Shown here piece by piece: positions 48,074 to 59,081 of a stretch of DNA of 64,000 nucleotides. The translations under genes were made by a program, and so were the position numbers. Source of the DNA: Aminobacter carboxidus (GTDB lineage: Bacteria > Pseudomonadota > Alphaproteobacteria > Rhizobiales > Rhizobiaceae); assembly GCF_014863355.1 (NCBI RefSeq), contig NZ_JACZEP010000013.1:1-64000 (forward strand), read 5' to 3'. The number at the start of each line of letters is the position of its first letter. Within the stretch, counting starts at the first letter, position 1. A model generated the notes under the pieces. That model saw nothing but the letters and a program-made list of their open reading frames with translations, made no database searches and had not been told where the DNA came from.

Positions 48074-48532
48074 CTATTTGCCGGGGCCTTCCTGGATCGT
48101 GATGATCTTTGCGTCGAATTCCTTGCAGGCATTGTCGTGGCAGATACCGTTGATCCAGACCTGCCCGTCACCGAACATGATGCCTTTGTAGTTGACGAAC
48201 AGGTCGTCGTACTTCTGGTCGGTGACCGCCTTGGCGATTGTCGGCGTGAAGATCGCGTCATAGTTTTCGGCAAACGCCTTGGCCGACTTGATATGGGTTT
48301 CTTTGCCGTTGACGCGCACGCCGATCGGGTAGCTCACAAGTTCGGCCACGCCCGCCGCATCATGTGCCGCAACCGCCGCCTGCAACGCCTTGATCACCGC
48401 CTCGTATTTGGTGTGATCGCCTAGTTGTTGGTCAATGGTCTGATTGGTCGTTTCACTCTGCGCGCCAGCGGGGGCGACCAAGACCAGCGCGAAGGTGGTA
48501 GCAAGAAGTACGTGCCGCATCGATTTCAGCAT
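48074..48532 (-). CDS. Secreted hypothetical protein
   Basis: The 152-residue protein has a signal peptide (residues about 1-25, MRHVLLATTFALVLVAPAGA within). The mature domain contains KYEAVIKALQAAVAAHDAAGVAELVSY-like helices and a beta-rich second half with two Cys (NGICHDNACKEF). The layout resembles NTF2/SnoaL-like small domains. No function is assigned. GAAAGGA precedes ATG 48532; ATG 48520 is an alternative. It lies downstream of, and convergent with, the Rrf2 gene. Confidence 0.6.
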   Translation of the reverse strand: MLKSMRHVLLATTFALVLVAPAGAQSETTNQTIDQQLGDHTKYEAVIKALQAAVAAHDAAGVAELVSYPIGVRVNGKETHIKSAKAFAENYDAIFTPTIAKAVTDQKYDDLFVNYKGIMFGDGQVWINGICHDNACKEFDAKIITIQEGPGK

Positions 48533-48722
48533 GTCCGCAGTCCTTTCAGGTGCCATTGCAGTTTCAATCTGTTGGATCGCAGTTCTAAGGCTGGCCTCTA
48601 CAGGGGGCGTCCATACGATTTCACAGTCGACACATCAGGGCAACGCGGGAACACTTGAACCAACTGCCACCATTGCCGGCAATTTCATTTATGGTGAATG
48701 CGGCACCGCTGACATACGGAGC

Positions 48723-48754
48723 AAAAGCCGGCAGGCGCGCGCCTGCCGGCTTTT
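48723..48754 (-). terminator. Rho-independent terminator of the DHA2 exporter gene
   Basis: AAAAGCCGGCAGGCGC (48723-48738) pairs perfectly with the following GCGCCTGCCGGCTTTT (48739-48754). Located 34 bases past the stop codon at 48788. Confidence 0.85.
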
Positions 48755-48787
48755 CATGTGCTGCGCACGATACCCCGCACCCACGCC

Positions 48788-50281
48788 TCAGGTGCCTTGC
48801 GTTTCGGTCTGCAGGCCGTCGCGGTTGCGGATGATCAAGGTCAGCGCAGCGCCGCAGATGGCGATGGCGCTGCACAGATAGGCCGCCATCTCGATCGCTT
48901 GGCCCAAGGCATGGCGCGCCGCCTCCAATTGCGCGCCTGAACTGTCCGGCCCCAGCGCCGCGCTCATCGGCATATCAGCGAGCTGTGGGTAGTCGACGAG
49001 CGCCAGCCGATAGACCAGCGTCAGCAGGCTGCCGAGCACGGCAATGCCAAAGGCGCCGCCGAGCTCCGTGCTCGCCTCGGACAAGCCGGCGGCAGCACCG
49101 GCATGCGAAGACGGCACGGAGCCGACGATGACATCGGTCGTCATGGTGAAAACCGGGGCGAGCCCGAGTGAGAACAGGCAGTAGGCGCCGATCATCAGCG
49201 CGCGGTCGCCGCTTGAGACGGCGGCACCAGCCAGCGCGAAGCCGCCGGCGGCAACGAGGAAGCCCAAGGCCATGAGTCCGGCCGTGCCGAGGCGCGGCGC
49301 AATCGCCGGCGCGGCAAGCGCGCCGACAATGAAGGCAATGCCCGACGGCGCCGCAGCAAGGCCTGCCTGCAACTGTGTCAGGCCGAGCCCGAACTGCAAG
49401 TACAGCGCCACCAGAAGGAACATGCCGAAGGCGACGAAGAAGCCCAAAATGTTGATCGTCAGCGCTGCCGAGAAGCGCGGCGAGGCAAACATCTTGAGAT
49501 CGAGGAACGGAACTGCCAGCCGCTGCTGCCGACGGCAAAACAGCACAGCGGCAACGATGCTCAGCGTCAGCGCGATGCCGGCCTCGCCGCTCCAGCCGTC
49601 CGTCGCCACCTTCTTGATCGCATAGACGAGGCCAAGCACCGCCACGAGCAGGCCGAATGCGCTCGCCATATCGGGGCGCGGCGCGGAGCTGTCGCGCGCT
49701 TCCGGCAGCAACTTCGGACCGCAGACCAGCAACAGCGCCATGACAGGCAGGTTGATCAGAAATACCGAACCCCACCAGAAATATTCGAGCAACAGGCCGC
49801 CGATCAACGGGCCGATGGCGCCGCCGGCGGAGAAGCTGGCGATCCAGACGCCGATCGCCTTGCTGCGGTCTTCGGGATGCGGAAACAGGTTGCTGACCAT
49901 CGACAGCGTCGAAGGCGCGAGCGTCGCCGCCGCAAGTCCCATCAGCGCCCGCGCCGCGATCATCATCGGCGCGGAACTGGAAAAAGCAGCGATCAGCGAC
50001 GCGGCGCCGAACGCGAAGGCGCCCCACAGGAGCAGCCGCCGGCGGCCGATGCGGTCGCCGAAGACGCCCATAGGGATCAGCGCCGCGGCCAGGATGAAGC
50101 CGTATATGTCCACCATCCACAACAGCTGGGCCGGGCTTGGATCGAGGTCGGCGGCGAGTTCGGGCACGGCAAGGTTCAACACCGTCAGGTCCATCGAATA
50201 CAGCAGGCAAGGCAGAGCGAGGATCGCCATCGCAAGCCATTCGCGCCGCCCTGCCCGCGGCAAATCACCCTGCTTTTCCAT
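48788..50281 (-). CDS. MFS transporter, DHA2 (14-TM) drug exporter family
   Basis: The 497-residue protein has 14 predicted membrane segments. LDLTVLNLAVPEL-like sequence (SMDLTVLNLAVPELA) in segment 1, GDRIGRRRLLLWG after segment 2 and GGAIGPLIGGLLLEYFWW in segment 5 mark it as a DHA2/SmvA-QacA type proton-coupled exporter of cationic or amphipathic compounds. ATG 50281 is chosen because GGGAGG is correctly spaced; ATG 50284 is adjacent. It is divergent from an HxlR regulator, the probable repressor. Confidence 0.9.
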   Translation of the reverse strand: MEKQGDLPRAGRREWLAMAILALPCLLYSMDLTVLNLAVPELAADLDPSPAQLLWMVDIYGFILAAALIPMGVFGDRIGRRRLLLWGAFAFGAASLIAAFSSSAPMMIAARALMGLAAATLAPSTLSMVSNLFPHPEDRSKAIGVWIASFSAGGAIGPLIGGLLLEYFWWGSVFLINLPVMALLLVCGPKLLPEARDSSAPRPDMASAFGLLVAVLGLVYAIKKVATDGWSGEAGIALTLSIVAAVLFCRRQQRLAVPFLDLKMFASPRFSAALTINILGFFVAFGMFLLVALYLQFGLGLTQLQAGLAAAPSGIAFIVGALAAPAIAPRLGTAGLMALGFLVAAGGFALAGAAVSSGDRALMIGAYCLFSLGLAPVFTMTTDVIVGSVPSSHAGAAAGLSEASTELGGAFGIAVLGSLLTLVYRLALVDYPQLADMPMSAALGPDSSGAQLEAARHALGQAIEMAAYLCSAIAICGAALTLIIRNRDGLQTETQGT

Positions 50282-50311
50282 CATCGCCTCCCTGGCGCGC
50301 TTGATCGTCAC

Positions 50312-50326
50312 TTGTCGGCGTGACAA
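50312..50326. promoter_or_regulatory. Short dyad upstream of the DHA2 exporter
   Basis: TTGTC-ggcgt-GACAA, 31-45 bases upstream of the exporter start. Possible operator of the divergent HxlR regulator (inference). Confidence 0.45.
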
Positions 50327-50377
50327 TGTGAACATAAGTGAACTGCGTAGTCCTAAAAAGCAACTATAGAGTTTTTA

Positions 50378-51055
50378 ATGAGAACCAACAAGAGCCGCAG
50401 CTACGACGACGGCTGCGCGACAGCCCATGCCCTGGACCTGATCGGCGAGCGCTGGGCGCTGCTTGTCGTGCGCGAGCTGCTCTTCGGACCGAAACGCTTC
50501 ACCGACCTGCGCACCGACTTGCGCACCATCAGCCCCAACGTGCTGACGCAGCGCCTGGAAACGCTGGAGGAGACAGGCATCGTACGCCGGCGCAAGCTGC
50601 CGCCGCCGGCCGCCTCGTGGATCTATGAGCTGACCGAATGGGGCAGCGATCTTGAGAACACCATCGTGACGCTGGGCAAATGGGCGGCGCGCTCACCGTT
50701 TCTGGAACAAGGCCTGCCGATCAGCCGGGCCGGGCTGCTTCTGGCCATGCGGGCGATGTATGCGCTGAGCAACGATGGCGGTTTCTGCGTGCGCCTCGAC
50801 ATGCCCGACGGCACGGCAACAGTTGCCGGCACACCGGACGGTTTCGAAATTCATACCGGGGACGACACATCGAAGGCCGCGCAGGCCATGTTCTCCGGCA
50901 CGTCGGGCGTGCTCGACAGTATCCTGTTCGGCAACGTGACCATCGACGCGGCAGTGACGGCTGGAGACGCCAAGATAGCCGGCGACAGGACCGCCATCGA
51001 CAGGTTTCTACGCGCTTTCCCCATGCCGGCCGCCACGCCCGACATCACCCCATGA
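50378..51055 (+). CDS. HxlR family regulator with C-terminal SCP2-like domain
   Basis: The 225-residue protein has an HxlR winged helix in the first 100 residues (CATAHALDLIGERWALLVVRELLFGPKRF, RTISPNVLTQRLETLEETGIV in two parts). The second domain (about 125-220) resembles a sterol-carrier protein 2 fold (RLDMPDGTATVAGTPDGFEI, AITAGDAKIAG-like VTAGDAKIAGD), probably the ligand-binding part. No ribosome site is seen; CTATAG (50364-50369) lies 8 bases before ATG 50378, so the mRNA may be leaderless. It is divergent from the DHA2 exporter. Confidence 0.85.
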   Translation: MRTNKSRSYDDGCATAHALDLIGERWALLVVRELLFGPKRFTDLRTDLRTISPNVLTQRLETLEETGIVRRRKLPPPAASWIYELTEWGSDLENTIVTLGKWAARSPFLEQGLPISRAGLLLAMRAMYALSNDGGFCVRLDMPDGTATVAGTPDGFEIHTGDDTSKAAQAMFSGTSGVLDSILFGNVTIDAAVTAGDAKIAGDRTAIDRFLRAFPMPAATPDITP

Positions 51056-51165
51056 GCGCGACGCGACGTGGACCGAGGGAGTGCGGCGCCCCCTCCTGCC
51101 CTGCTGGCGCCGGTTTTGGAATTGCCGCATAAGCACCTGACATCTCTTCCACAGGTCGGATCACC

Positions 51166-52080
51166 ATGCCCCTGCACATCAACACGCCGCTGCTCGAATC
51201 CCGCCCGCTGAGCCTGGCCGCCGGGCGGTCGATCTGGCTGAAGATGGACGCCTTGCAACCATCGGGCTCGTTCAAGATCCGCGGCATCGGTGCAGCCTGC
51301 GAACATCATGCCAAGGGCGGCCAGCGCCGCTTCGTCTCGTCTTCTGGCGGCAACGCCGGCATCGCGGTCGCCTATGCCGGACGCCGCCTGTCGATCCCCG
51401 TAGCGGTCTTCGTTCCCGAAACGACGACCGGCAAGGCCAAGGCCCTGATCCGCCAGGAAGGTGCCGAGGTGATTATCCACGGTGCCTCCTGGCAGGAGGC
51501 GAATGAGCGCGCCATGTCGGCCCTCGACCCCGACACCGCCTTCATCCACCCCTTCGACGATCCCCTGCTTTGGACGGGCCACGCAACGATGATCGACGAG
51601 GTCGTCGCGCAAGGACTTTCCTTCGATGCTGTCGTTCTGTCGGTCGGCGGCGGCGGGCTCATGTCAGGCGTGGTCGAGGGACTGGCGCGCAACGGGCTGG
51701 AACACATCCCGATCGTTGCCGTCGAGACCGACGGCGCGGCGTCGTTGGCTGCCGCGATGGAGGCAGGTCGGCGGGTGCAACTGCCCGCCATCACCAGCAT
51801 CGCCACCTCGCTCGGTGCCCGCATGGTCAGCGAGCGCGCCTTCGAGCTGACGCAGAGCCGGCCTGTCGAGAGTGTGGTGGTCAGCGATCGCACTGCAGTC
51901 GACGCATGCCTGCGCTTCCTCGACGATCACCGCGTGCTGGTCGAGCCGGCCTGCGGCGCGACGCTCGCACTTGCCTATGCGCATTCAGCTTCGCTGGCGC
52001 GCTATGAGCGCGTGCTGATGATCGCCTGCGGCGGCGCAACCGCATCGCTCGCCCAGTTGCAGGCCTGGCACGCTGCCTGA
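51166..52080 (+). CDS. Serine/threonine dehydratase-like PLP enzyme
   Basis: The 304-residue fold-type II PLP enzyme has the PLP-Lys in SGSFKIRG near 36, SSSGGNAGIAVAYAGR near 64 and the phosphate-binding GGGGLMSG near 165. The terminal motif is IACGGATAS, where Cys replaces the Ser found in most bacterial threonine deaminases, as in mammalian-type serine dehydratases. It lacks a regulatory ACT domain. Likely reaction: L-serine or L-threonine to 2-oxoacid and ammonia. It is convergent with an MFS gene 22 bases away. Confidence 0.87.
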   Translation: MPLHINTPLLESRPLSLAAGRSIWLKMDALQPSGSFKIRGIGAACEHHAKGGQRRFVSSSGGNAGIAVAYAGRRLSIPVAVFVPETTTGKAKALIRQEGAEVIIHGASWQEANERAMSALDPDTAFIHPFDDPLLWTGHATMIDEVVAQGLSFDAVVLSVGGGGLMSGVVEGLARNGLEHIPIVAVETDGAASLAAAMEAGRRVQLPAITSIATSLGARMVSERAFELTQSRPVESVVVSDRTAVDACLRFLDDHRVLVEPACGATLALAYAHSASLARYERVLMIACGGATASLAQLQAWHAA

Positions 52081-52102
52081 GCCTGACCGCACCGGCCTTG
52101 CG

Positions 52103-53290
52103 CTACGGGCGCCCGGCCAGCCTGCCGATAGCGGCGAAGATCAGCAGCGCTGAAACGCCGAGCAGCATGGTGAAGGACAGCGACCACGAAATGCCTATTT
52201 TGGCCATGGCGAATGCCAGTGCGAACGGCGCGACCGCCGAGACGATCAGCCGGGCCGACATGGCGCGGCCCTGCAGCCTGCCATAGCCGTCGCTGCCGAA
52301 CAGCGCCAACGGCAGCGCGCCGGTGACGATGCTGAACAGGCCATTGCCCATGCCGAAGATGATCGCAAACGTCATCGCACCGGCGATCGACGGCGCGGTC
52401 GCCACCAACACGCCGACGCCTGAAGTCATCAGCGCCGCCGAAATCGCTGCAAGCGTCAGCGGCGGCAGGTTGATACCGACCACCATGTTGATGAAGCGGC
52501 TGAGCACCTGGGCGGGTCCGAACAGCGTGCCGACGACAGCAGCGCTGGCGCCGAGCCCGAGGCCTGAGAGCAGCGGCACCATGTGGACAAGCACCGCAGC
52601 GCTCACCAGGTTTTGCACCGAAAGGGCAATCACCATCAGAGCGAAACCGACAGGTCGCACGGCGGCCGCAAGCGAGCCCTCGACATGGTGGTGCGGTTCG
52701 GTAGCGACCTGGCCTTGTCCTGTCCGGCCAAACGACAGCCAGGCATGCAGCGGCAGGCAGACGGAGAGGTTGAGGGCGGCGAAAACGAGATAGACTGATT
52801 GCCACGACATCTGCGCATGCAGTGCCGTGGTGATCGGCCAGAAGGCGGTCGAGGCGAAGCCGGCGATCAAGGTCAGATAGGTGATGTTGCGCTGCGCGTC
52901 GCGTGGCGAGATCTGGACGAGCAGCGCGAAGGCCGCGCCATACTGGACAAGGTTCGAAGCGACCTGGACCGCCACCAGCGCGACGACGAAGCTGATCGTA
53001 TCAGGTGCTGCCGCGCAGGCGACAAGGGCTGCTGCAGCTGCGGCCGAACCGGCCGTCATGATGCGACCGGCGCCATAGCGGTCGATCCAGTTGCCGAGCC
53101 AGGGCGCTGTCAGCCCGCCGACGAGCAGTGCCGCCGAAAGCGCGCCGAACAGCCACTCGACCGGCCACGACAAGTCCTTGGCCATGTCAGCGGCGAGAAT
53201 GGAAAAGCTGTAATAGAGCGTGCCGTAGCCGATGATCTGGGTGATGCCGAGGGCGATGACGGCGGCAATCGGCGAACGCACGGCGGTCAT
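52103..53290 (-). CDS. MFS transporter
   Basis: From ATG 53290 the protein has 395 residues and 12 predicted membrane segments. It begins MTAVRSPIAAVIALGITQIIG with GYGTLYYSFSILA in segment 1 and has NWIDRYGAGRIMTAGS after segment 2. This resembles YbfB/OxlT-like MFS proteins of unknown substrate. The start is uncertain: longer in-frame starts at 53362 and 53383 exist and none has a good ribosome site. It is convergent with the dehydratase gene and has no adjacent regulator. Confidence 0.85.
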   Translation of the reverse strand: MTAVRSPIAAVIALGITQIIGYGTLYYSFSILAADMAKDLSWPVEWLFGALSAALLVGGLTAPWLGNWIDRYGAGRIMTAGSAAAAAALVACAAAPDTISFVVALVAVQVASNLVQYGAAFALLVQISPRDAQRNITYLTLIAGFASTAFWPITTALHAQMSWQSVYLVFAALNLSVCLPLHAWLSFGRTGQGQVATEPHHHVEGSLAAAVRPVGFALMVIALSVQNLVSAAVLVHMVPLLSGLGLGASAAVVGTLFGPAQVLSRFINMVVGINLPPLTLAAISAALMTSGVGVLVATAPSIAGAMTFAIIFGMGNGLFSIVTGALPLALFGSDGYGRLQGRAMSARLIVSAVAPFALAFAMAKIGISWSLSFTMLLGVSALLIFAAIGRLAGRP

Positions 53291-53583
53291 CAGGAATTCG
53301 GCTCGCTCTCGGGCTTCGCTGCGCCCTCCTTCCGATTTCCGCTCTGACAGGTCAAGCAACATCGCGTGCTGGTACAAGCACACCTCGGCGCACCGATCCA
53401 GGTCACGCCCAGGCCCGGCCTGTCATCGAGGCGGAGTCACGATGGTGGTGTTCGGCAGCCCCTACCGGGGTGTCCCGAGCTAGGGCCGAGCGGGCCGGCA
53501 CGCACCGGTGCCGAGCCCTCGCCGCGCTGTCTACTCGATGCCAGAGGCCTGTCACAGGGGAACAGGCAGTCGCCCGGCTTGGC

Positions 53584-55173
53584 CTAGGCGTTGACCCAGC
53601 ACTTGGTCAGCGCGTGGCCGCCCATCAGGTCGCCATTCGGATCGTCGACCCAGCCGCGAACCCGAGTGCCGGTCGCATCGATGTAGTTGTTGAACATCGG
53701 CACGATGACCCCGCCCTCGTCGCGCAGCATCACGGCCGCCTGGCGGTAGAGATCCTTGCGCTTGGCCTGGTCGAGTTCGCCGCGCGCCGCAAAGATCAGC
53801 TTGTCGAAGTCCTCGCGCAGGAAACGCGTGTCGTTCCACTCGGCCTTGGACAGGTAGGCGATCGAATAGACCTGGTCCTGCGTCGGCCGCCCGGTCCAGT
53901 AGGACATCGAAAACGGCTGCTTGTTCCACACTTCCGACCAGTAGCCGTCGCCAGGCTCGCGTTTGACCTCTAGCGTAATGCCCGCCTTGGCGGCACTTTG
54001 CTGGTAGAGCTGTGCGGCATCGACGGCACCGGGGAAGGCCACATCGGAGGTGCGCAGCAGCACAGGTCCGCTGTGGCCCGACTTCTTGTAGTGGAACGCC
54101 GCCTTGTCGGGATCGTATGTGCGCTGCTCGATGTCGTCGGAGAACATCGCATAGGCAGATGTCACCGGCATGTCGTTGCCGACCGAGCCGTAGCCGCTGA
54201 GGATCTTCTGCACCATCTCCTCGCGGTCGACGGCGTATTTCAGCGCAAGCCGAAGGTCGTTGTTGTCGAACGGTGCGGTGTTGCAATGGGCGATGAAGAC
54301 ATAGTGCCCCTTGCCCGGCACGTTGCGGATCGTCACGCCCGGCACGCGCTTGATCAGGTCGACGATCTTGGGTTCGACGCGGTTGATCATGTCGACCTGC
54401 CCGCCCTGCAGTGCCGATGTGCGGGCCGTGGCGTCGTTGATGACGACGATCTCGACCTGGTCGGCATGGCCGCGCTTGTCCGATCCCCAGTAACCCTTGT
54501 GCAGTTCACCGACATGGCGCACGCCCGGCTCGTTGACCACCACCTTGTAAGGCCCGGTGCCGATGGCTTCGGTCGGATTGTCCTTGCCACCATTGGGCTG
54601 GATCATAAGGTGATAGTCGCTGACCACGTAAGGCAGGTCGGCATTCGGCTCCTTCAGCGTGATGATGACAGTGTCGCCATCGGCCTTGACGGTGTCGAAC
54701 TGCTGCACGAAGGCAAGTGCAGCCGATTTGGAGTTGGCGTCGGCATGACGCTCCAGCGTCGCCACGACATCGGCAGGCGTCAGGTCCTTGCCATTGTGGA
54801 AGGTCACGCCCTTGCGGATCTTGAAGGTCCAGGTCTTGGCATCGTCGGAGGCGCTGTACTCCTCGGCCAGCCTGTGCTCGATCTCACCGGTCGGCGACGT
54901 TTCCAGCATCTGCTCGCCCCAGCAGCGGCCGATGGTGTAGGGCACCTGGCTCGCCCAGGTCGCCGGGTCCTGGCTGTCGGTGGCGGCACCACCGACCATG
55001 CCGGCCTTCAATATGCCGCCCTTGACCGGCGCTTGCGCCAGCGCGGCACCGCTCAGCAGCGTGTTGGCCGACAGGGCCGTCACGCCGAGCGCTGCGGCAC
55101 GGCCGAGAAAGTCGCGCCGCGACAGCTGGCCGCTGACAACGAGGCGGCTGAGATGATCGAGTTCACTGGACAT
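53584..55173 (-). CDS. ABC transporter substrate-binding protein, oligopeptide family 5
   Basis: The 529-residue protein begins with a Tat signal (SRRDFLGRAAALGVTAL, cleaved near AALA), so it is exported folded to the periplasm. The family 5 solute-binding domain is clear: EYSASDDAKTWTFKIRKGVT near 110 (typical conserved site) and NTAPFDNNDLRLALKYAVDR near 285. It should bind a peptide, opine or similar compound. GGAGGAACG precedes ATG 55173. No permease or ATPase gene is adjacent, so it must share components encoded elsewhere or the cluster has been lost. Confidence 0.9.
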   Translation of the reverse strand: MSSELDHLSRLVVSGQLSRRDFLGRAAALGVTALSANTLLSGAALAQAPVKGGILKAGMVGGAATDSQDPATWASQVPYTIGRCWGEQMLETSPTGEIEHRLAEEYSASDDAKTWTFKIRKGVTFHNGKDLTPADVVATLERHADANSKSAALAFVQQFDTVKADGDTVIITLKEPNADLPYVVSDYHLMIQPNGGKDNPTEAIGTGPYKVVVNEPGVRHVGELHKGYWGSDKRGHADQVEIVVINDATARTSALQGGQVDMINRVEPKIVDLIKRVPGVTIRNVPGKGHYVFIAHCNTAPFDNNDLRLALKYAVDREEMVQKILSGYGSVGNDMPVTSAYAMFSDDIEQRTYDPDKAAFHYKKSGHSGPVLLRTSDVAFPGAVDAAQLYQQSAAKAGITLEVKREPGDGYWSEVWNKQPFSMSYWTGRPTQDQVYSIAYLSKAEWNDTRFLREDFDKLIFAARGELDQAKRKDLYRQAAVMLRDEGGVIVPMFNNYIDATGTRVRGWVDDPNGDLMGGHALTKCWVNA

Positions 55174-55471
55174 TAGACTGCGTTCCTCCAGATGGGCGCG
55201 ACTTGATGTCGTCATGGTTCCCCAAGGGAATATTGAGTGGGGCATCCGCCACCCAATGGACTGGGTGCGACATCAAATGCCGCTTTTGGAGCGCGGCGCA
55301 TTTTGCTTGCCCCAACGTCACGCCCACCATCGCGTTGCTCTTGCCCTGCCTTCAAAGCCGTGTGACGATGTGGGCGACGGGGAGGAAGTCCACAGACGTT
55401 GTTGCCCGCGACGGCCGAACAGGCCGGCCGCCGCATTCAGGGAAAAAATGCCTGAGTGGAGGTCAGCTCTC

Positions 55472-57523
<2,052 letters not shown>

Positions 57524-58066
57524 ACTACGTTGCCGGGCGATCTTCGGGTCGCTCGGCAGTGGTCGCGTGGCTGTCTGGTGACGGATGGCGGGGAAGCGCT
57601 CCGCCATTTCCAACCTAGCAGCCAATTTCCCAGACCGATACAAACCAGTAACTGACAGGCTCGGTACGAGCCTCATCGCAACGCTGACGATTGGCCAAGG
57701 CGATACCCTTCAATCCGTCATTCCCGACCTCGTGAGCGAGTGAAACGAGCGGTGAGTGTCGGGAATCTATGCCGTGAAAGTCGAGCTGCCGCCACGGTCC
57801 AGACCGATGCGCCCAAGGTGCGCCGGTGCCCCTTCAGCGCGAGGCTTTCCCCGAGAACCAGGACTACCCGCACCCCACAGCCCGTACCAAACAGACAACA
57901 CAATCCGACCTCGTCCTCCCGGACCACGCAATACGGCAGCTCACATGCCATCAAACTCCCGTGACCAGGAGAAACACTTGCCCCTCCCCACGCGTATGTG
58001 AACGTGACAGCGTTGATTTCGCCGTCCGCAGGCGCGACCTTGCGGCCGGCCTATTGGAGAACAAGC
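57524..58066. other. Intergenic region between the EF-G paralogue and msrP
   Basis: These 543 bases contain no ORF that I would support. They hold an inverted-repeat element (57720-57766, listed separately) and presumably the msrP promoter. The stretch 57773-57990 is C-rich and unlike coding DNA. No promoter motif was clear. Confidence 0.4.
57720..57766. repeat. Nested inverted repeat, possible REP-like element
   Basis: ATTCCCGAC (57720-57728) pairs with GTCGGGAAT (57758-57766); inside, CTCGT (57729-57733) pairs with ACGAG (57745-57749). The double stem suggests an interspersed palindromic element or RNA hairpin. No T-run follows it. Confidence 0.55.
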
Positions 58067-59026
58067 ATGGCATTCATACACCGCCGCCGGTCCTGGGCGA
58101 TCTCAGAAGCCCTGGCCACGCCCGAAGAGATGTTCCTCAACCGGCGCAGCATTCTCGCCGGCATGGGCATTGGCCTCGCCGCTGCCGCCCTGCCCCGTGC
58201 GGCGCGCGCCGAGGATGCGGATCCCACCGCTGATCTCTATCCGGCCAAGCCGAATGCGGCCTACAAGCTCGACCGTGCGCTGACGCCCGAAGAGATCAAC
58301 GCCAACTACAACAACTTCTACGAATACGGCACCTACAAGGAGATCGCGGCGAACGCCCAGCAGCTCAAGACGCGGCCGTGGGAAGTTGAGATCGGCGGTC
58401 TCGTCGACAAGCCGATGACGCTCGCCATCGACGACCTGATCCGGAAATTCCCGCTCGAGACGCGGCTCTACCGCCACCGTTGCGTCGAGGCCTGGTCGAT
58501 GACCATCCCGTGGAGCGGTTTTCCGCTGAAGGCGCTTGTCGCCATGGCGAGCCCCAAGGCGGACGCCAAGTTCATCCGCTTCGAGACCTTTAACGACCCG
58601 GCGATGGCGCCAGGCCAGAACGACTTCGTCTATCCCTGGCCCTATATCGAAGGCGTTACCATCGAGGAGGCCGCGCTCGACCTGCCCTTCCTCGTCACCG
58701 GCGCCTACGACAAGCCGCTGGCCAAGCAGTTCGGCGCGCCGCTGCGCCTGGCTTTGCCGTGGAAGTATGGCTTCAAGTCGATCAAGTCGATCCGCAAGAT
58801 CGACTTCGTCGCCGAGCAGCCGGTCGGGCTGTGGGAGGCGATCCAGCCGAGCGAGTACGGCTTCTGGGCCAATGTGAATCCGGAGGTTCCGCACCCGCGC
58901 TGGAGTCAGGCCAAGGAGCGCGTGCTGCATACCGGCGAACTGGTGCCGACGCAGCTGTTCAACGGCTATGCGGCCGAGGTCGGCCAGCTCTATGCCGGCA
59001 AGGACCCCGCCAAGCTCTACATGTGA
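58067..59026 (+). CDS. msrP: Protein-methionine-sulfoxide reductase catalytic subunit MsrP
   Basis: The 319-residue periplasmic molybdopterin enzyme repairs oxidised Met in envelope proteins. The Tat signal has LNRRSILAGMGIGLAAAALP near residue 24. The molybdenum ligand Cys lies in YRHRCVEAWSMTIPW near 138, and PWKYGFKSIKSI and PEVPHPRWSQA near the end are typical of MsrP (YedY). GGAGAACAAG precedes ATG 58067. The membrane haem partner MsrQ, normally encoded next to msrP, is not found here: the next gene is on the opposite strand. Confidence 0.95.
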   Translation: MAFIHRRRSWAISEALATPEEMFLNRRSILAGMGIGLAAAALPRAARAEDADPTADLYPAKPNAAYKLDRALTPEEINANYNNFYEYGTYKEIAANAQQLKTRPWEVEIGGLVDKPMTLAIDDLIRKFPLETRLYRHRCVEAWSMTIPWSGFPLKALVAMASPKADAKFIRFETFNDPAMAPGQNDFVYPWPYIEGVTIEEAALDLPFLVTGAYDKPLAKQFGAPLRLALPWKYGFKSIKSIRKIDFVAEQPVGLWEAIQPSEYGFWANVNPEVPHPRWSQAKERVLHTGELVPTQLFNGYAAEVGQLYAGKDPAKLYM

Positions 59027-59081
59027 ACATTCGGGCAAAGGCTCCCGCGTTCTCGCGCGTCCAGTTGGACGCGCGCACGTC

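Noticed and set aside
57740-58001. Short plus-strand frames (about 75-135 codons) between the EF-G paralogue and msrP
   Set aside because: They are Pro/Arg/Thr-rich, overlap each other in different frames, lack ribosome sites and partly cover a palindromic repeat.
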